A stretch of DNA of 64,000 nucleotides, taken from Methylocystaceae bacterium (GTDB lineage Bacteria > Pseudomonadota > Alphaproteobacteria > Rhodospirillales > Terasakiellaceae). The notes beneath the pieces were generated by a model. That model saw only the letters and a program-made list of their open reading frames with translations, had not been told where the DNA came from and did no database searches. The stretch's first letter is position 1, and every line of letters begins with the position of its first letter. The stretch lies in the NCBI GenBank assembly GCA_013373205.1, contig JABXIG010000019.1, positions 62,001 to 126,000 of the forward strand, in the 5' to 3' direction. Of this stretch, positions 35,429-44,525 are shown in pieces. A program made the position numbers and the translations under genes.

Positions 35429-36466
35429 TTAACCAATTAATCGGCCGATTACCTTGGATGTGTAATCAACCATCGGAATAATGCGCGCATAGTTGATGCG
35501 GGTTGGCCCGATCACGCCAATTGCGCCGACAATTTTTTGGTGGGGGTCATGAAAGGGGGCCACCACCATCGAACAACCAGAGACATTAAACAATGGATTG
35601 TCCGATCCTATAAATATTTGTACGCCATCGGCCCCGTCCGCAAGGCGCAGAAGCTTTAACAGGGTTTCTTTTGTTTCTAAAGCCTCAAATAAAGATTTTA
35701 TGCGTTCAAGGTCACCCATGGCCGAAATATCGTCCAGAAGATGACTTTGACCGCGCACAATCAATGATCCAGATTCTTCAGACCCCCCTGCCCATTGAGC
35801 CAGTCCTACTTCAACCACATGGCTGGTTAATTCATCCAATTGGGCCTTATGGCTTTGTAATTCTTTGGTTATTTCTTCCAATCCGTCACTGACTGTCTGA
35901 CCAACCAGCTTGGCACCCAGATAGTTACTCGCCTGCACCAAGGCACTGGGCGGGATATCGGGTGGGGTTTCTATGACACGGTTTTCCACCACGCCATTTT
36001 CCATCACCATGATGACCAATGTGCGTCCCGGTGATAAATTTACAAATTCAATATGTTTTAACGGAGAATCGGATTTTGGTGCAAAAACCAGAGACGCACA
36101 GCCCGACAGACCCGAAATCATGCCTGAGGCTTCTTTCATCACATCTTCAAACCGCCGTCCTTTGGCTGAACATTCCAAATCGATCTGCTGGCGTTCATTT
36201 TCAGCCAAATCGCCAATTTCCATTACCCCGTCAATGAACAGGCGCAATCCCGCTTCTGTCGGCATACGCCCGGCCGACGTATGGGGGGAATGGAGCAAGC
36301 CCATATCTTCCAAGTCCGACATCACATTGCGGATGGAGGCCGGCGAAAGCGCATTTTCCAACAGTTTGGAAACAGTGCGCGAGCCCACAGGTTCGCCAGT
36401 TTGCATATAGGCATCCACAATGCGCCCGAAGATATCGCGCGATCTATCATTCAAATTACTTAACAT
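35429..36466 (-). CDS. hrcA: Heat-inducible transcription repressor HrcA
   Basis: The 345-residue repressor normally controls groESL and similar genes through CIRCE elements. It has an N-terminal winged helix (LNDRSRDIFGRIVDAYMQTGEPVGSRTVSK, then SPASIRNVMSDLEDMG) and the family's C-terminal region ending TSKVIGRLIG. The ATG at 36466 starts just before the conserved LNDRS. A TTG at 36502 would add 12 residues but lies within a palindrome; neither has a good ribosome site. I found no CIRCE (TTAGCACTC-N9-GAGTGCTAA) upstream. Confidence 0.93.
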   Translation of the reverse strand: MLSNLNDRSRDIFGRIVDAYMQTGEPVGSRTVSKLLENALSPASIRNVMSDLEDMGLLHSPHTSAGRMPTEAGLRLFIDGVMEIGDLAENERQQIDLECSAKGRRFEDVMKEASGMISGLSGCASLVFAPKSDSPLKHIEFVNLSPGRTLVIMVMENGVVENRVIETPPDIPPSALVQASNYLGAKLVGQTVSDGLEEITKELQSHKAQLDELTSHVVEVGLAQWAGGSEESGSLIVRGQSHLLDDISAMGDLERIKSLFEALETKETLLKLLRLADGADGVQIFIGSDNPLFNVSGCSMVVAPFHDPHQKIVGAIGVIGPTRINYARIIPMVDYTSKVIGRLIG

Positions 36467-36490
36467 AGTAGAAAATTTAGTACCAAGTGG

Positions 36491-36505
36491 GCGTTGCGTC
36501 AACGC
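36491..36505. promoter_or_regulatory. Palindrome in the hrcA / DUF3126 divergent promoter region
   Basis: GCGTTG-CGT-CAACGC is a perfect 6-bp inverted repeat with a 3-base spacer, located between the divergent hrcA and DUF3126 genes. It is a candidate operator; the cognate factor is unknown. Confidence 0.3.
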
Positions 36506-36556
36506 AAGAGGCTATGTTAAACCCGTCCTAACATTCATACCTCAGGAATTTATATT

Positions 36557-36769
36557 ATGATTACGATGGAAGAAATTCAAAAAGTCACCGCGCATCTGCG
36601 TAAAACCTTCGGCAATGACAAAATTCGTGTTCAGCCGCCGAAAAAGCCGGATCACCCGATCGAGGTTTATGTTTTGGACGAGTTTATCGGCGTCTTGCAC
36701 CGTGACGAAGACGAAGGTGAAGTGTCTTTCGATCTGAATATCTCCATCATTGCAGAAGATCTGGAATAA
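36557..36769 (+). CDS. DUF3126 family protein
   Basis: The 70-residue protein matches the alphaproteobacterial DUF3126 pattern, with [24 protein letters not shown], then [29 protein letters not shown]. The function is unknown. It is commonly encoded directly before rph, as here, where the rph ATG lies 1 base after its stop. Confidence 0.85.
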   Translation: MITMEEIQKVTAHLRKTFGNDKIRVQPPKKPDHPIEVYVLDEFIGVLHRDEDEGEVSFDLNISIIAEDLE

Positions 36770-36770
36770 G

Positions 36771-37493
36771 ATGACCCGTCCTTCAGGGCGCGCCGCCGAC
36801 CAACTGCGCGAAGTTTCTTTCGAAATGGGTTTTTCCAAATATGCCGAAGGCTCCTGTCTTGTAAAATTTGGCGATACTCACGTTTTATGTACCGCCACTG
36901 TGGAAGAAAAAGTTCCCGGTTGGATGCGTGGGTCTGGCGAAGGCTGGGTGACGGCTGAATATGGCATGCTGCCGCGTTCCACCCATGACCGTATGCGCCG
37001 CGAAGCCTCCAGCGGCAAACAATCTGGTCGCACGCAGGAAATTCAGCGTCTGATCGGACGTTCTTTGCGCGCGGTTTGTGATTTAAAAGCCATGGGCGAA
37101 ATTCAGGTTCGTGTAGATTGTGATGTGTTGCAAGCCGATGGTGGGACACGTACAGCGTCTATCACCGGGGCTTATGTTGCTATGTATGCCGCGTTCCAAA
37201 AAATGATCGACGAAGACAAGCTGGAAACTATGCCGCTTTCAAGCGAAGTGGCTGCGGTGTCTTGCGGTATTTATGAAGGTACGCCTGTGCTTGATCTGGA
37301 TTATGACGAAGACAGCAACGCGCAAGCTGATGCCAATTTCGTTTTGACCGGAAACGGTGGCATTGTGGAAATTCAAGGCACAGCGGAAGAAGACCCGTTT
37401 AGCCGTGATGAATTTATGCAGCTTTTAGATCTCGCCCAAAAAGGCATTACGGAACTGGCCGTGAAACAACGCGCTGCCCTTGGATTGGAGTAA
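36771..37493 (+). CDS. rph: Ribonuclease PH
   Basis: The 240-residue phosphorolytic 3' exonuclease trims tRNA and rRNA ends. The start is set at [21 protein letters not shown], the conserved N-terminus; earlier in-frame starts lie in the DUF3126 gene. It contains [34 protein letters not shown] and [18 protein letters not shown], which hold the phosphate- and RNA-binding residues. rdgB follows 6 bases after. Confidence 0.96.
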   Translation: MTRPSGRAADQLREVSFEMGFSKYAEGSCLVKFGDTHVLCTATVEEKVPGWMRGSGEGWVTAEYGMLPRSTHDRMRREASSGKQSGRTQEIQRLIGRSLRAVCDLKAMGEIQVRVDCDVLQADGGTRTASITGAYVAMYAAFQKMIDEDKLETMPLSSEVAAVSCGIYEGTPVLDLDYDEDSNAQADANFVLTGNGGIVEIQGTAEEDPFSRDEFMQLLDLAQKGITELAVKQRAALGLE

Positions 37494-37499
37494 TCGCCC

Positions 37500-38111
37500 A
37501 TGACCCGCAAATTAAGCGCCGGAAAACTTGTCATCGCCAGCCATAACGAAGGTAAAGTACGTGAAATTCGTGATCTTCTTGCCCCGCTTGGGATGGAAGT
37601 CATTTCTGCAGCCGAGCTTAATTTGCCCGAACCGGTGGAAGATGGCGACAGTTTTGTCGCCAATTCCCTGATTAAATCTTTAGCTGCTGCCAAAGCGTCC
37701 GGCTTTCCTGCCATGGCCGATGATTCTGGTCTCGCCGTGTCGATCTTAGGTGGTGCACCGGGCATTTATTCTGCACGTTGGGCCGGGCCGAAAAAAGATT
37801 TCAGCCTCGCCATGAAAAAGGTGCAAACTGCGATTGAAGAGTTTGATACGATCGAACAAAAGGCCGATCGTAGCGCTGCCTTCATTTGTGCGCTGTCTTT
37901 GGCTTGGCCCGATGGACATACTGAAGTGTTTGAAGGCCGGGTAGAAGGTGAAATGGTCTGGCCTGCCCGCGGGGAAAGCGGCTTTGGGTATGACCCCACC
38001 TTCCAACCCATAGGTTATGACATCACCTTTGGCGAAATGGACCCGACAGAAAAGCACGAGATTAGCCATCGTGCGGATGCGTTTAAACAAATGGTCAACG
38101 CCTGTTTTTAG
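37500..38111 (+). CDS. rdgB: XTP/dITP pyrophosphatase
   Basis: The 203-residue house-cleaning NTPase removes XTP, ITP and dITP. It shows the substrate segment [11 protein letters not shown], the catalytic MADDSGLAV and the C-terminal [10 protein letters not shown]. It forms an operon with rph and ends exactly where the convergent tag gene ends, with no gap. Confidence 0.95.
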   Translation: MTRKLSAGKLVIASHNEGKVREIRDLLAPLGMEVISAAELNLPEPVEDGDSFVANSLIKSLAAAKASGFPAMADDSGLAVSILGGAPGIYSARWAGPKKDFSLAMKKVQTAIEEFDTIEQKADRSAAFICALSLAWPDGHTEVFEGRVEGEMVWPARGESGFGYDPTFQPIGYDITFGEMDPTEKHEISHRADAFKQMVNACF

Positions 38112-38720
38112 TCAGGTCGGACGGACAAATTTCTTGCGCAGTTCATCTGATTTGGCGCGCGAAATACAACCTTCCACATGGTCATTAATGAGCCCCATGG
38201 CCTGCATGAACGAATAAACCGTGGTTGGGCCGACAAATTTCCAACCACGTTTTTTCAATTCTTTTGACAATTTTGTGGAAACCGCGCTGGTTGATACCGT
38301 TTGCGGGGCAGGTAAACTTTCTTCGTCAGGCTCATAGGACCAGAAAAAAGTGGCCAATGATCCTTCTTGTTCCACCATTTCAATCGCGCATTTGGCATTA
38401 TTAATCACAGCTTCGATTTTGCCGCGATGGCGGATGATGCCCGCATCTGTAACAAGACGTTCCACATCATTGTCATCATAAGTGGCCATTTTATGGAAAT
38501 CAAACTGGTCAAAGGCGGTGCGGAAATTTTCCCGCTTATCCAAAATCGTGCGCCAACTCAGGCCCGACTGAAAACTTTCCAGACAAAGCTTTTCAAACAA
38601 ACGTTGGTCATCGGCCACCGGATAGCCCCATTCATCATCATGATAGGGGAAGAAATTATCAATGGTGCCACACCAGCCACAACGCGGTTGCCCATCGGGG
38701 CCTAAAACTGTTTTGCTCAT
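38112..38720 (-). CDS. tag: DNA-3-methyladenine glycosylase I
   Basis: The 202-residue base-excision repair enzyme removes 3-methyladenine. It starts near RCGWCGT (Zn Cys) and has YHDDEWGYPV containing the catalytic Glu. The helix-hairpin-helix-like SWRTILDKRENFRTAF and a C-terminal segment MGLINDHVEGC with zinc-binding His/Cys are also present. Length and motifs fit Tag. Confidence 0.95.
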   Translation of the reverse strand: MSKTVLGPDGQPRCGWCGTIDNFFPYHDDEWGYPVADDQRLFEKLCLESFQSGLSWRTILDKRENFRTAFDQFDFHKMATYDDNDVERLVTDAGIIRHRGKIEAVINNAKCAIEMVEQEGSLATFFWSYEPDEESLPAPQTVSTSAVSTKLSKELKKRGWKFVGPTTVYSFMQAMGLINDHVEGCISRAKSDELRKKFVRPT

Positions 38721-38789
38721 CTCTCTTACTTGCTTTCATCTGTTTGATCCCTAAATTTAACCAAATATGAAACATAAGGAAAGATCAGT

Positions 38790-39353
38790 ATGTCCTCTTT
38801 GACTCACCTGCTAGAATTCTGGTTTGAAAGCGCGAAAATGGACCAAATGGCGACCCATCGTGAACAATGGTGGATCAAAGATCATAATTTTGACCAACGC
38901 ATCCGTGATGACTTTAAGGATTTATTTGACCAAGCCATCTCTGGAAAACTAGCTAATTGGGAAGAAACACCGCTCGGCTGCACCGGGCTTGTCCTTCTTC
39001 TTGATCAATTCCCGCGTAATATGTTTCGGGGTAGCCCGCGTGCCTTCGCCTATGACGAACAAGCCCGTGCGTTGACCCGTAATGTGCTTGCAAAAGGATT
39101 TGATCAACACCTTCCAATGGGGCCCCGGCTTTTTCTGTATTTGCCGCTGGAACATAGTGAAAACCTCCAAGACCAAAAGGACTGCATCACCCTGATGGAA
39201 GCATTAGGGGATGACGATTACCTTTATTTTGCACGTAAACATTTGGTTATCATTGAACAATTTGGGCGTTTCCCCCATCGAAACGATGTGTTAGGTCGTC
39301 ACAGTACGCCGCAAGAAGTGATGTTTTTGAAAGAACCCGATTCTTCTTTTTAA
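38790..39353 (+). CDS. DUF924 family protein
   Basis: The 187-residue TPR-like helical protein has the DUF924 hallmarks FWFESAKMDQ, LLLDQFPRNMFRGSPRAFAYD and FGRFPHRNDVLGR. The conserved acidic and His residues suggest a buried active or binding site, but the biochemical function is not established. The ATG has AAGGAA upstream. Confidence 0.9.
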   Translation: MSSLTHLLEFWFESAKMDQMATHREQWWIKDHNFDQRIRDDFKDLFDQAISGKLANWEETPLGCTGLVLLLDQFPRNMFRGSPRAFAYDEQARALTRNVLAKGFDQHLPMGPRLFLYLPLEHSENLQDQKDCITLMEALGDDDYLYFARKHLVIIEQFGRFPHRNDVLGRHSTPQEVMFLKEPDSSF

Positions 39354-39485
39354 ACAACCTATTAAGATCATGAATTATTCTTTCATCGATTAATGCTATA
39401 CTTTAGAAGTATTTTAATGCTTGACGACCTATCGCTTTATATATAGAAGCAGGTCAACTATTCTGCCTTTGATGGGTCGGAGACA

Positions 39486-40235
39486 ATGACCAGAATCAGT
39501 GACACAAAAACCTATGATAAAGACGTGCAGTTTCATAGCGAAAGCATGAAACTGGATTTAATTGTGGTGGCTTTTGCCAATCTGGGCGTCTTGCTAATTG
39601 CATCACAAGTTGATCTGTCCTATTGGCTGGATGGGTTAACCTTTAGCGGGGCGGATATTTTTATTCCGCTTACAATTTCTTTAAGCCTTTCCCTTGTCTA
39701 TCTGCTGGAACGTAAACGTCGTCTTGCCATTCAGGAACGTGACAAGTTCATGCGTGAATCACGCCATGATAATCTGACGGGTCTCTATAACCGACAATAT
39801 TTGCAGGATTCAGCCACCATCGAGCTGGAACGCACCAAACGGGTTCTTTCAACCTTTTCGGTTATTTTGCTAGATATTGATGATTTCAAAAAAATCAACG
39901 ACAACGAAGGTCACAATGTCGGCGATCAGGTCCTGACCCAGTTTGCCCATGTCCTGGAGCAAACCGTTCGTCAAATTGATGTGGTTGCCCGTTGGGGCGG
40001 TGAAGAATTTATCATCCTGTGTCGTGACACCAACGATCAAGGGGCCTTCACCCTGGCAGGAAAGGTCAGACAAGCCTTAAAAGAAACCGATTTTACCTGT
40101 CAGCAAAATGTCACTGCCAGCATGGGCGTGGCCTCCGTTGAAGAAGCTCACAATCTGGAAGAACTGATCAAGCTGGCGGACCAACGGATGTATCAAGCCA
40201 AACGTGAAGGCAAAGACCGGATCATCAGCCGTTAA
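39486..40235 (+). CDS. Membrane-anchored diguanylate cyclase
   Basis: The 249-residue protein has two N-terminal membrane helices (residues about 25-75), then a GGDEF domain with RWGGEEFIIL. The product-inhibition I-site RQID lies 5 residues before GGEEF, so it is probably an active, feedback-inhibited c-di-GMP synthase. There is no sensor domain beyond the membrane part. A GGAG site precedes the ATG. Its stop shares TTAA with the convergent IalB-like gene. Confidence 0.93.
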   Translation: MTRISDTKTYDKDVQFHSESMKLDLIVVAFANLGVLLIASQVDLSYWLDGLTFSGADIFIPLTISLSLSLVYLLERKRRLAIQERDKFMRESRHDNLTGLYNRQYLQDSATIELERTKRVLSTFSVILLDIDDFKKINDNEGHNVGDQVLTQFAHVLEQTVRQIDVVARWGGEEFIILCRDTNDQGAFTLAGKVRQALKETDFTCQQNVTASMGVASVEEAHNLEELIKLADQRMYQAKREGKDRIISR

Positions 40236-40726
40236 GAACAGGCCTTGGTCATCGCATTGTAAGCGGCAGAAATCCCTTTCAGGGAATAGGTGTCGCTTGT
40301 TTTTGTACCACGTGTGGAAATTGCGTTTACATCCATGGTCGAGCCTGCCTTCATCATTTTGACAAGGCGCACATCATCTTTGCTTTCATAGGTCCAGGCG
40401 GTTTCGTCTGATCCAAAAAGTTTAAAGGCTGCACTGCCAATCGTGACATTGATGTCTGCACCTTTTTTCAACGGATAGCCCTGATGAAAGCTGACGACAT
40501 CCTTGAATCCTTCGGATTTACGACGGGTAACCAGTACATAAATGTCACCGCGTTTATCCTTGTGACTGGCTTTGCTCGGAACGGAAGCAATATAGCACAC
40601 ACTGGCATTTGCCTTTTTATCGGCAAATACATCCCAATCACCTTGTGGGCCTAAAAACTCGAATCCGGCTGCCTGTGCCTGCGCAGACAGAAGCAGCGCG
40701 CCAAAAAATGCAATTTTTTTCATCAT
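40232..40726 (-). CDS. Invasion-associated locus B (IalB)-like secreted protein
   Basis: The 164-residue protein begins with a signal peptide (MMKKIAFFGALLLSAQAQA). The mature part resembles the IalB family: GPQGDWDVFADKK, ASVCYIAS and a late SLKGISAAYNAMTKAC. The paired Cys may form a disulfide. The role is unknown outside Bartonella. It overlaps the diguanylate cyclase gene tail to tail by 4 bases. Confidence 0.8.
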   Translation of the reverse strand: MMKKIAFFGALLLSAQAQAAGFEFLGPQGDWDVFADKKANASVCYIASVPSKASHKDKRGDIYVLVTRRKSEGFKDVVSFHQGYPLKKGADINVTIGSAAFKLFGSDETAWTYESKDDVRLVKMMKAGSTMDVNAISTRGTKTSDTYSLKGISAAYNAMTKACS

Positions 40727-40772
40727 AGGGATGTCTTAGCAAAAACCCCTTAACAAATTGTTTATCTGGCCT

Positions 40773-41348
40773 TCACTCCCCCCAATTTTCAGGGACTTCC
40801 GGTGGGCGATCTTCAAAGGGGGAGCCATTGCGAAATATCGGTCCGCCAAAGTTTGGCGCAGCAAGGGGTTCAGTTGGGCCACCGGCGCGCACCGGGCGAT
40901 CTGCAAAACGGCCCATACTCTGGACGCGATCATACATGACCAAGGCCCCGGCTGTGCCGACATTGATACAGAATTTCATCGGGATTTTGATAATGTGATC
41001 GCAGCGTTCAAGGATTTCAGGCGTCAAACTGGATCGTTCCGGCCCTAACAGATAAGCCGCCTTGGTGGGATGGCGAAAGCTCGGCAGTTCAATGGCATCT
41101 TCGGTCAGTTCCACACCGACCAGCTGACACCCCTGAGGCAGCATCATGTCGTCCAATGACGGAAAGCTGTAAAAAGGTGTGTGATCCATGGACTTGGATG
41201 TATCGGTCTTGTTTAATTTATAACGCGAATATTTAGCATCCACCGTATAGACAAAACTCGCCCCGAAAGCATGGGCGGTGCGAAATAGGCTCCCCGCATT
41301 ATAGGCCTTGCTGACCCCCTGAATACCAATTCCAAAATATCCACGCAT
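40773..41348 (-). CDS. TrmH/SpoU-family RNA methyltransferase
   Basis: The 191-residue protein has the SPOUT knot motifs N-terminal NAGSLFRTAHAFGA, then LLGPERSSLTPEIL and the C-terminal IPMKFCINVGTAGALVMYD. These form the SAM-binding trefoil knot. The last 45 residues are Pro/Gly-rich and probably disordered. The RNA target is not evident. A GAGGAAG site lies 5 bases before the ATG. Confidence 0.9.
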   Translation of the reverse strand: MRGYFGIGIQGVSKAYNAGSLFRTAHAFGASFVYTVDAKYSRYKLNKTDTSKSMDHTPFYSFPSLDDMMLPQGCQLVGVELTEDAIELPSFRHPTKAAYLLGPERSSLTPEILERCDHIIKIPMKFCINVGTAGALVMYDRVQSMGRFADRPVRAGGPTEPLAAPNFGGPIFRNGSPFEDRPPEVPENWGE

Positions 41349-41416
41349 GATGACTTCCTCGCCGTAAAAAACATTGCTACATATAATGCCAACGTTTTTC
41401 GATCAAGGAGTTCTTC

Positions 41417-42391
41417 ATGAAAGCCGCCCTGTGCAAGACTTTAGACGGATATGACAAACTGGAAATCTGCGAGGTTGATATCCCCTCCCCAAATGACCAT
41501 CAGGTTCTGATCCGGGTGAAAGCCAGTGCACTAAATTTTGCGGACAGTTTAATCGTTAAAGGCAAATATCAGGTCAAACCCCCTTTGCCTTTTTCTCCCG
41601 GGCTGGAATGTGCCGGAATTGTCGAACAGGTCGGATCAAAAGTCACCACCTGCAAAACCGGTGATCGGGTTATGGCGGTGCTGGATTGGGGCGGATTTGC
41701 TGAATATGCCCTAGCCGAAGCCCATGATGTCTATCCCATCGCGGATAATCTGAATTTTAAAACCGCTGCTGCCATTCCCGTTGCCTATGGGACGTCCCAT
41801 CATGGCTTAAGCGTCAAAGCAGAATTAAAAAAAGGTGAAACACTGGTTGTTCATGGCGCAGCAGGCGGGGTTGGCTTAACCGCTGTCGAAATTGGCAAAC
41901 AACTGGGCGCGAGCGTCATTGCCACAGCGGGCGGACCCGAAAAGCTTGCCATCTGTAAAGACCATGGCGCGGATCATCTGATTGATTATCGCGACGGGGG
42001 CGTTCGGGAAAAGATTAAAGAACTCACGGACGGATTGGGTGCCCATGTGGCCTATGATCCGGTGGGCGGTGATTTATTTACCGAAACCTTGCGTAGCACC
42101 CGCCAAGATGGACGTATCCTTATCGTCGGATTTGCCAGCGGCGATATTCCACAAATCCCGGCCAATATCATAATGGTGAAAAATATAAGCTGCATTGGCT
42201 ATCACTGGGGCGCATACCGTAAATTGGCCCCGGATGAATTGCGTGCCTCTTTTGCCGAATTGATGGATTGGATCAGCAAAGGCAACCTTAATCCCCATGT
42301 CTCCATGACGTTTGGACTTGAGGACCTTAAAGGGGCCTACGAGGCCTTGCTGGCACGCAAATCCACAGGAAAAGTCGTAATTGAAATTTAA
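41417..42391 (+). CDS. NADPH:quinone oxidoreductase-like MDR protein
   Basis: The 324-residue medium-chain dehydrogenase/reductase of the zinc-independent quinone reductase group has an N-terminal GroES-like domain and a Rossmann fold with VVHGAAGGVGLTAVEIGKQLGA. FSPGLECAGIVEQVG and the C-terminal STGKVVIEI are typical of QorA-like or acryloyl-CoA reductase-like proteins. The exact substrate is uncertain. CAAGGAG precedes the ATG. Confidence 0.88.
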   Translation: MKAALCKTLDGYDKLEICEVDIPSPNDHQVLIRVKASALNFADSLIVKGKYQVKPPLPFSPGLECAGIVEQVGSKVTTCKTGDRVMAVLDWGGFAEYALAEAHDVYPIADNLNFKTAAAIPVAYGTSHHGLSVKAELKKGETLVVHGAAGGVGLTAVEIGKQLGASVIATAGGPEKLAICKDHGADHLIDYRDGGVREKIKELTDGLGAHVAYDPVGGDLFTETLRSTRQDGRILIVGFASGDIPQIPANIIMVKNISCIGYHWGAYRKLAPDELRASFAELMDWISKGNLNPHVSMTFGLEDLKGAYEALLARKSTGKVVIEI

Positions 42392-42399
42392 AACCCCGT

Positions 42400-42419
42400 T
42401 TTCCTGCGCAAGCAGGAAA
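42400..42419. repeat. Palindromic repeat CCTGC-N4-GCAGG (third copy)
   Basis: A perfect 8-bp inverted repeat TTTCCTGC / GCAGGAAA with a GCAA loop lies between convergent genes. A looser CCCCT / AGGGG hairpin follows at 42437-42454. The core matches the two copies at 26458-26512. It may also help terminate transcription, although no strong T-run is present. Confidence 0.6.
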
Positions 42420-42462
42420 CTTTTATATGTCAGAGGCCCCTGCTTTCATAGGGGAACAGCTT

Positions 42463-43662
42463 TTATGCCCGCTGCATTCTGGGTACGGCAATTTCCTTGA
42501 TCGGCAAATGAACGATGGCCGAGAAAATGCCAAGCGCGATTGACGCTTGCCACGCCCCATCAAATGACCCGGTTAGATCATAAAAATATCCCCCCAGCCA
42601 CGCCCCAAAGAAAGCACCGATCTGATGGGTGAAGAGCGTGATAGCAAACAGGGTCCCCATATAGCGTGTTCCAAACATCACCCCAACGAGACCACTGGTC
42701 AACGGGACGGTTGACAGCCACAAAGACCCCATCGCAATGGAAAAGGCAATGGTGGAAAAGACTGTCACCGGGATCATGGTATAAATCAGGATCGCCGCTG
42801 CGCGGCTCAGATAAATCAGACTGAGCAGATATTTCTTGGAATATTTACCACCCAGCACACCCGCTACATAGGTCCCGGCCATATTCGCCAAGCCAATGGT
42901 CGCCAAGGCCGTTGCTCCAACTTCTGGTGAAATATTGCAGGTCGATAAAAACATCGGCAAGTGCGTCACGATAAAGGCGATATGGAAGCCACAGACAAAG
43001 AAACCGAGGTTCAGCAAAATATAACTGTTCGTCCCGAAGGCTTCTTTTAAGGCTTCCCCCAAGGTCTGTTGTACAACAGATGGGTCGGGATCATGACTTT
43101 CGGGCTTAGCATTGACTTGCAAGGCAAGAAATACCCCTAAAGACGCAAACGCAGCCAGAACACAAAACGCGATCGCCCAGCCATATTGATTGAGCAACCC
43201 TTGCGATATAGGGGCGAACAGGAACTGTCCAAAAGATCCGCCCATGGACGCAATCCCCAATGCGGTACTGCGCTTTTCTTCCGAGACCATCCGGGCAACT
43301 GCGCCCAACACCACTGGCAGGCCCATGGCCGCAACGCCAATGCCGATAAAGACCCCGGCACTCATATGAAACATCAAAGGACTGGCCGGAAAGGCCATGC
43401 CGATCAGACCGAGCACATAAACAACAACCCCCGCCATCAAAACAGGCATGCTGCCGTATTTATCCGCCAAAGCGCCCGCAAAGGGCTGCGCTACGCCCCA
43501 CATCAGGTTCTGGATCGCCAAAGCCAGAGCAAAGATGCCTAATTGCCAGCCAAGGTCGTCCCGCATGGGTTCGATGAACAAACCGTGATTTTGTCGCATC
43601 CCCATACCGAGTGCAAGGATCAACGCCCCGCAAATAATGACCGTCCAAGCTTTTCTGCCCAT
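42463..43662 (-). CDS. MFS transporter
   Basis: The 399-residue permease has 12 predicted membrane helices. The cytoplasmic loop motif GALADKYGSMPVLM between TM2 and TM3 is the MFS signature. AAGGAA lies 7 bases before the ATG at 43662, which is preferred over an upstream GTG or ATG. The substrate is unknown; it resembles monocarboxylate/oxalate-type or YbfB-like carriers. Confidence 0.87.
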   Translation of the reverse strand: MGRKAWTVIICGALILALGMGMRQNHGLFIEPMRDDLGWQLGIFALALAIQNLMWGVAQPFAGALADKYGSMPVLMAGVVVYVLGLIGMAFPASPLMFHMSAGVFIGIGVAAMGLPVVLGAVARMVSEEKRSTALGIASMGGSFGQFLFAPISQGLLNQYGWAIAFCVLAAFASLGVFLALQVNAKPESHDPDPSVVQQTLGEALKEAFGTNSYILLNLGFFVCGFHIAFIVTHLPMFLSTCNISPEVGATALATIGLANMAGTYVAGVLGGKYSKKYLLSLIYLSRAAAILIYTMIPVTVFSTIAFSIAMGSLWLSTVPLTSGLVGVMFGTRYMGTLFAITLFTHQIGAFFGAWLGGYFYDLTGSFDGAWQASIALGIFSAIVHLPIKEIAVPRMQRA

Positions 43663-43787
43663 GACTGTTTCCTTCTTTTCAACTTGCGCGCAGCCTACCA
43701 TATAACTGTTAGATAACTGAACAATATTTTTACTACATCTACCCTAGGTATAATACGGACTATTCACATTTTTTAATTTCGCCTATA

Positions 43788-44525
43788 GTGAAATCAAAAT
43801 CACCACTGATATGGCCCATGTTTAAAGTCACCTGCCTGTTTCTTGCGTTTTTATTCAGCTTTACTGTATCGCACGGTAAGGCAGATGCTGACTTATCCAA
43901 AGTCAATGTCATCACCTCTTTTTACGAGCCCTATAGCTATTTAAGTGAGGGTTCGCCACAGGGGATTGCTGTTAATCAGGCCCGCAAAATTTTTGCCGAA
44001 CTGAATTTTTTTCCCGCCATTAAAATTTATCCCTGGGCGCGGGCTTATACGCATGCACTGAACGAACCCAACACCGTCCTCTTTTCCATCGCGCGTACCC
44101 CGGAACGTGAAGAAAAATTTCACTGGATTGGGGAAATCGTTGGTTTTGATGTTTATCTTTTCCGCGAAAAATCCCGCGATGATATTCAAATCAACACTTT
44201 GAGTGATGCGACAAACTATAAAGTCGGAGCCCTCATTAAAGATGTGAAGGGTCAATATCTCGAAAAGAACCATGTTACGGTGACCGAGATCAACAATGAA
44301 GAAACCGGGATTAAAATGATCCTGAACAAACGCCTCGAGCTTTTACCTGTTGATCTCGTTTCCTTACAACATCGTTTGAAAAAACTGGGTTTCGACCAAG
44401 ACCAACTGGTGCCCGCCTTTCATCTTAAAGAAATTTCAAGGCCGCTTTACATCGTGCTTAGTCGCAACAGCGACCCCGAGGTCGTCGCTGCTTTTAAAGC
44501 GGCTTATAAGCGGGCCTTCCCCTAA
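43788..44525 (+). CDS. Periplasmic solute-binding protein (SBP family 3-like), orphan
   Basis: The 245-residue secreted protein starts at a GTG at 43788 or an ATG at 43818 (MFKVTCLFLAFLFSF); neither has a clear ribosome site. The signal peptide is cleaved after about SHGKA. The mature protein has the small SBP_bac_3 pattern seen in orphan binding proteins (YEPYSYLSEGSPQGIAVNQARKIF). It carries FSIARTPEREEKFHWIG, typical of this subgroup. No permease is linked. Its 3' end overlaps the convergent EamA gene by 32 bases. Confidence 0.78.
   Translation: MKSKSPLIWPMFKVTCLFLAFLFSFTVSHGKADADLSKVNVITSFYEPYSYLSEGSPQGIAVNQARKIFAELNFFPAIKIYPWARAYTHALNEPNTVLFSIARTPEREEKFHWIGEIVGFDVYLFREKSRDDIQINTLSDATNYKVGALIKDVKGQYLEKNHVTVTEINNEETGIKMILNKRLELLPVDLVSLQHRLKKLGFDQDQLVPAFHLKEISRPLYIVLSRNSDPEVVAAFKAAYKRAFP

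Noticed and set aside
35429-36557. CIRCE element in front of hrcA-grpE
   Set aside because: No TTAGCACTC-N9-GAGTGCTAA or near match is visible; only an unrelated GCGTTG/CAACGC palindrome.
42437-42454. CCCCT/AGGGG hairpin as an intrinsic terminator for the quinone reductase gene
   Set aside because: Five-bp stem and no T-run; grouped with the palindromic repeat instead.
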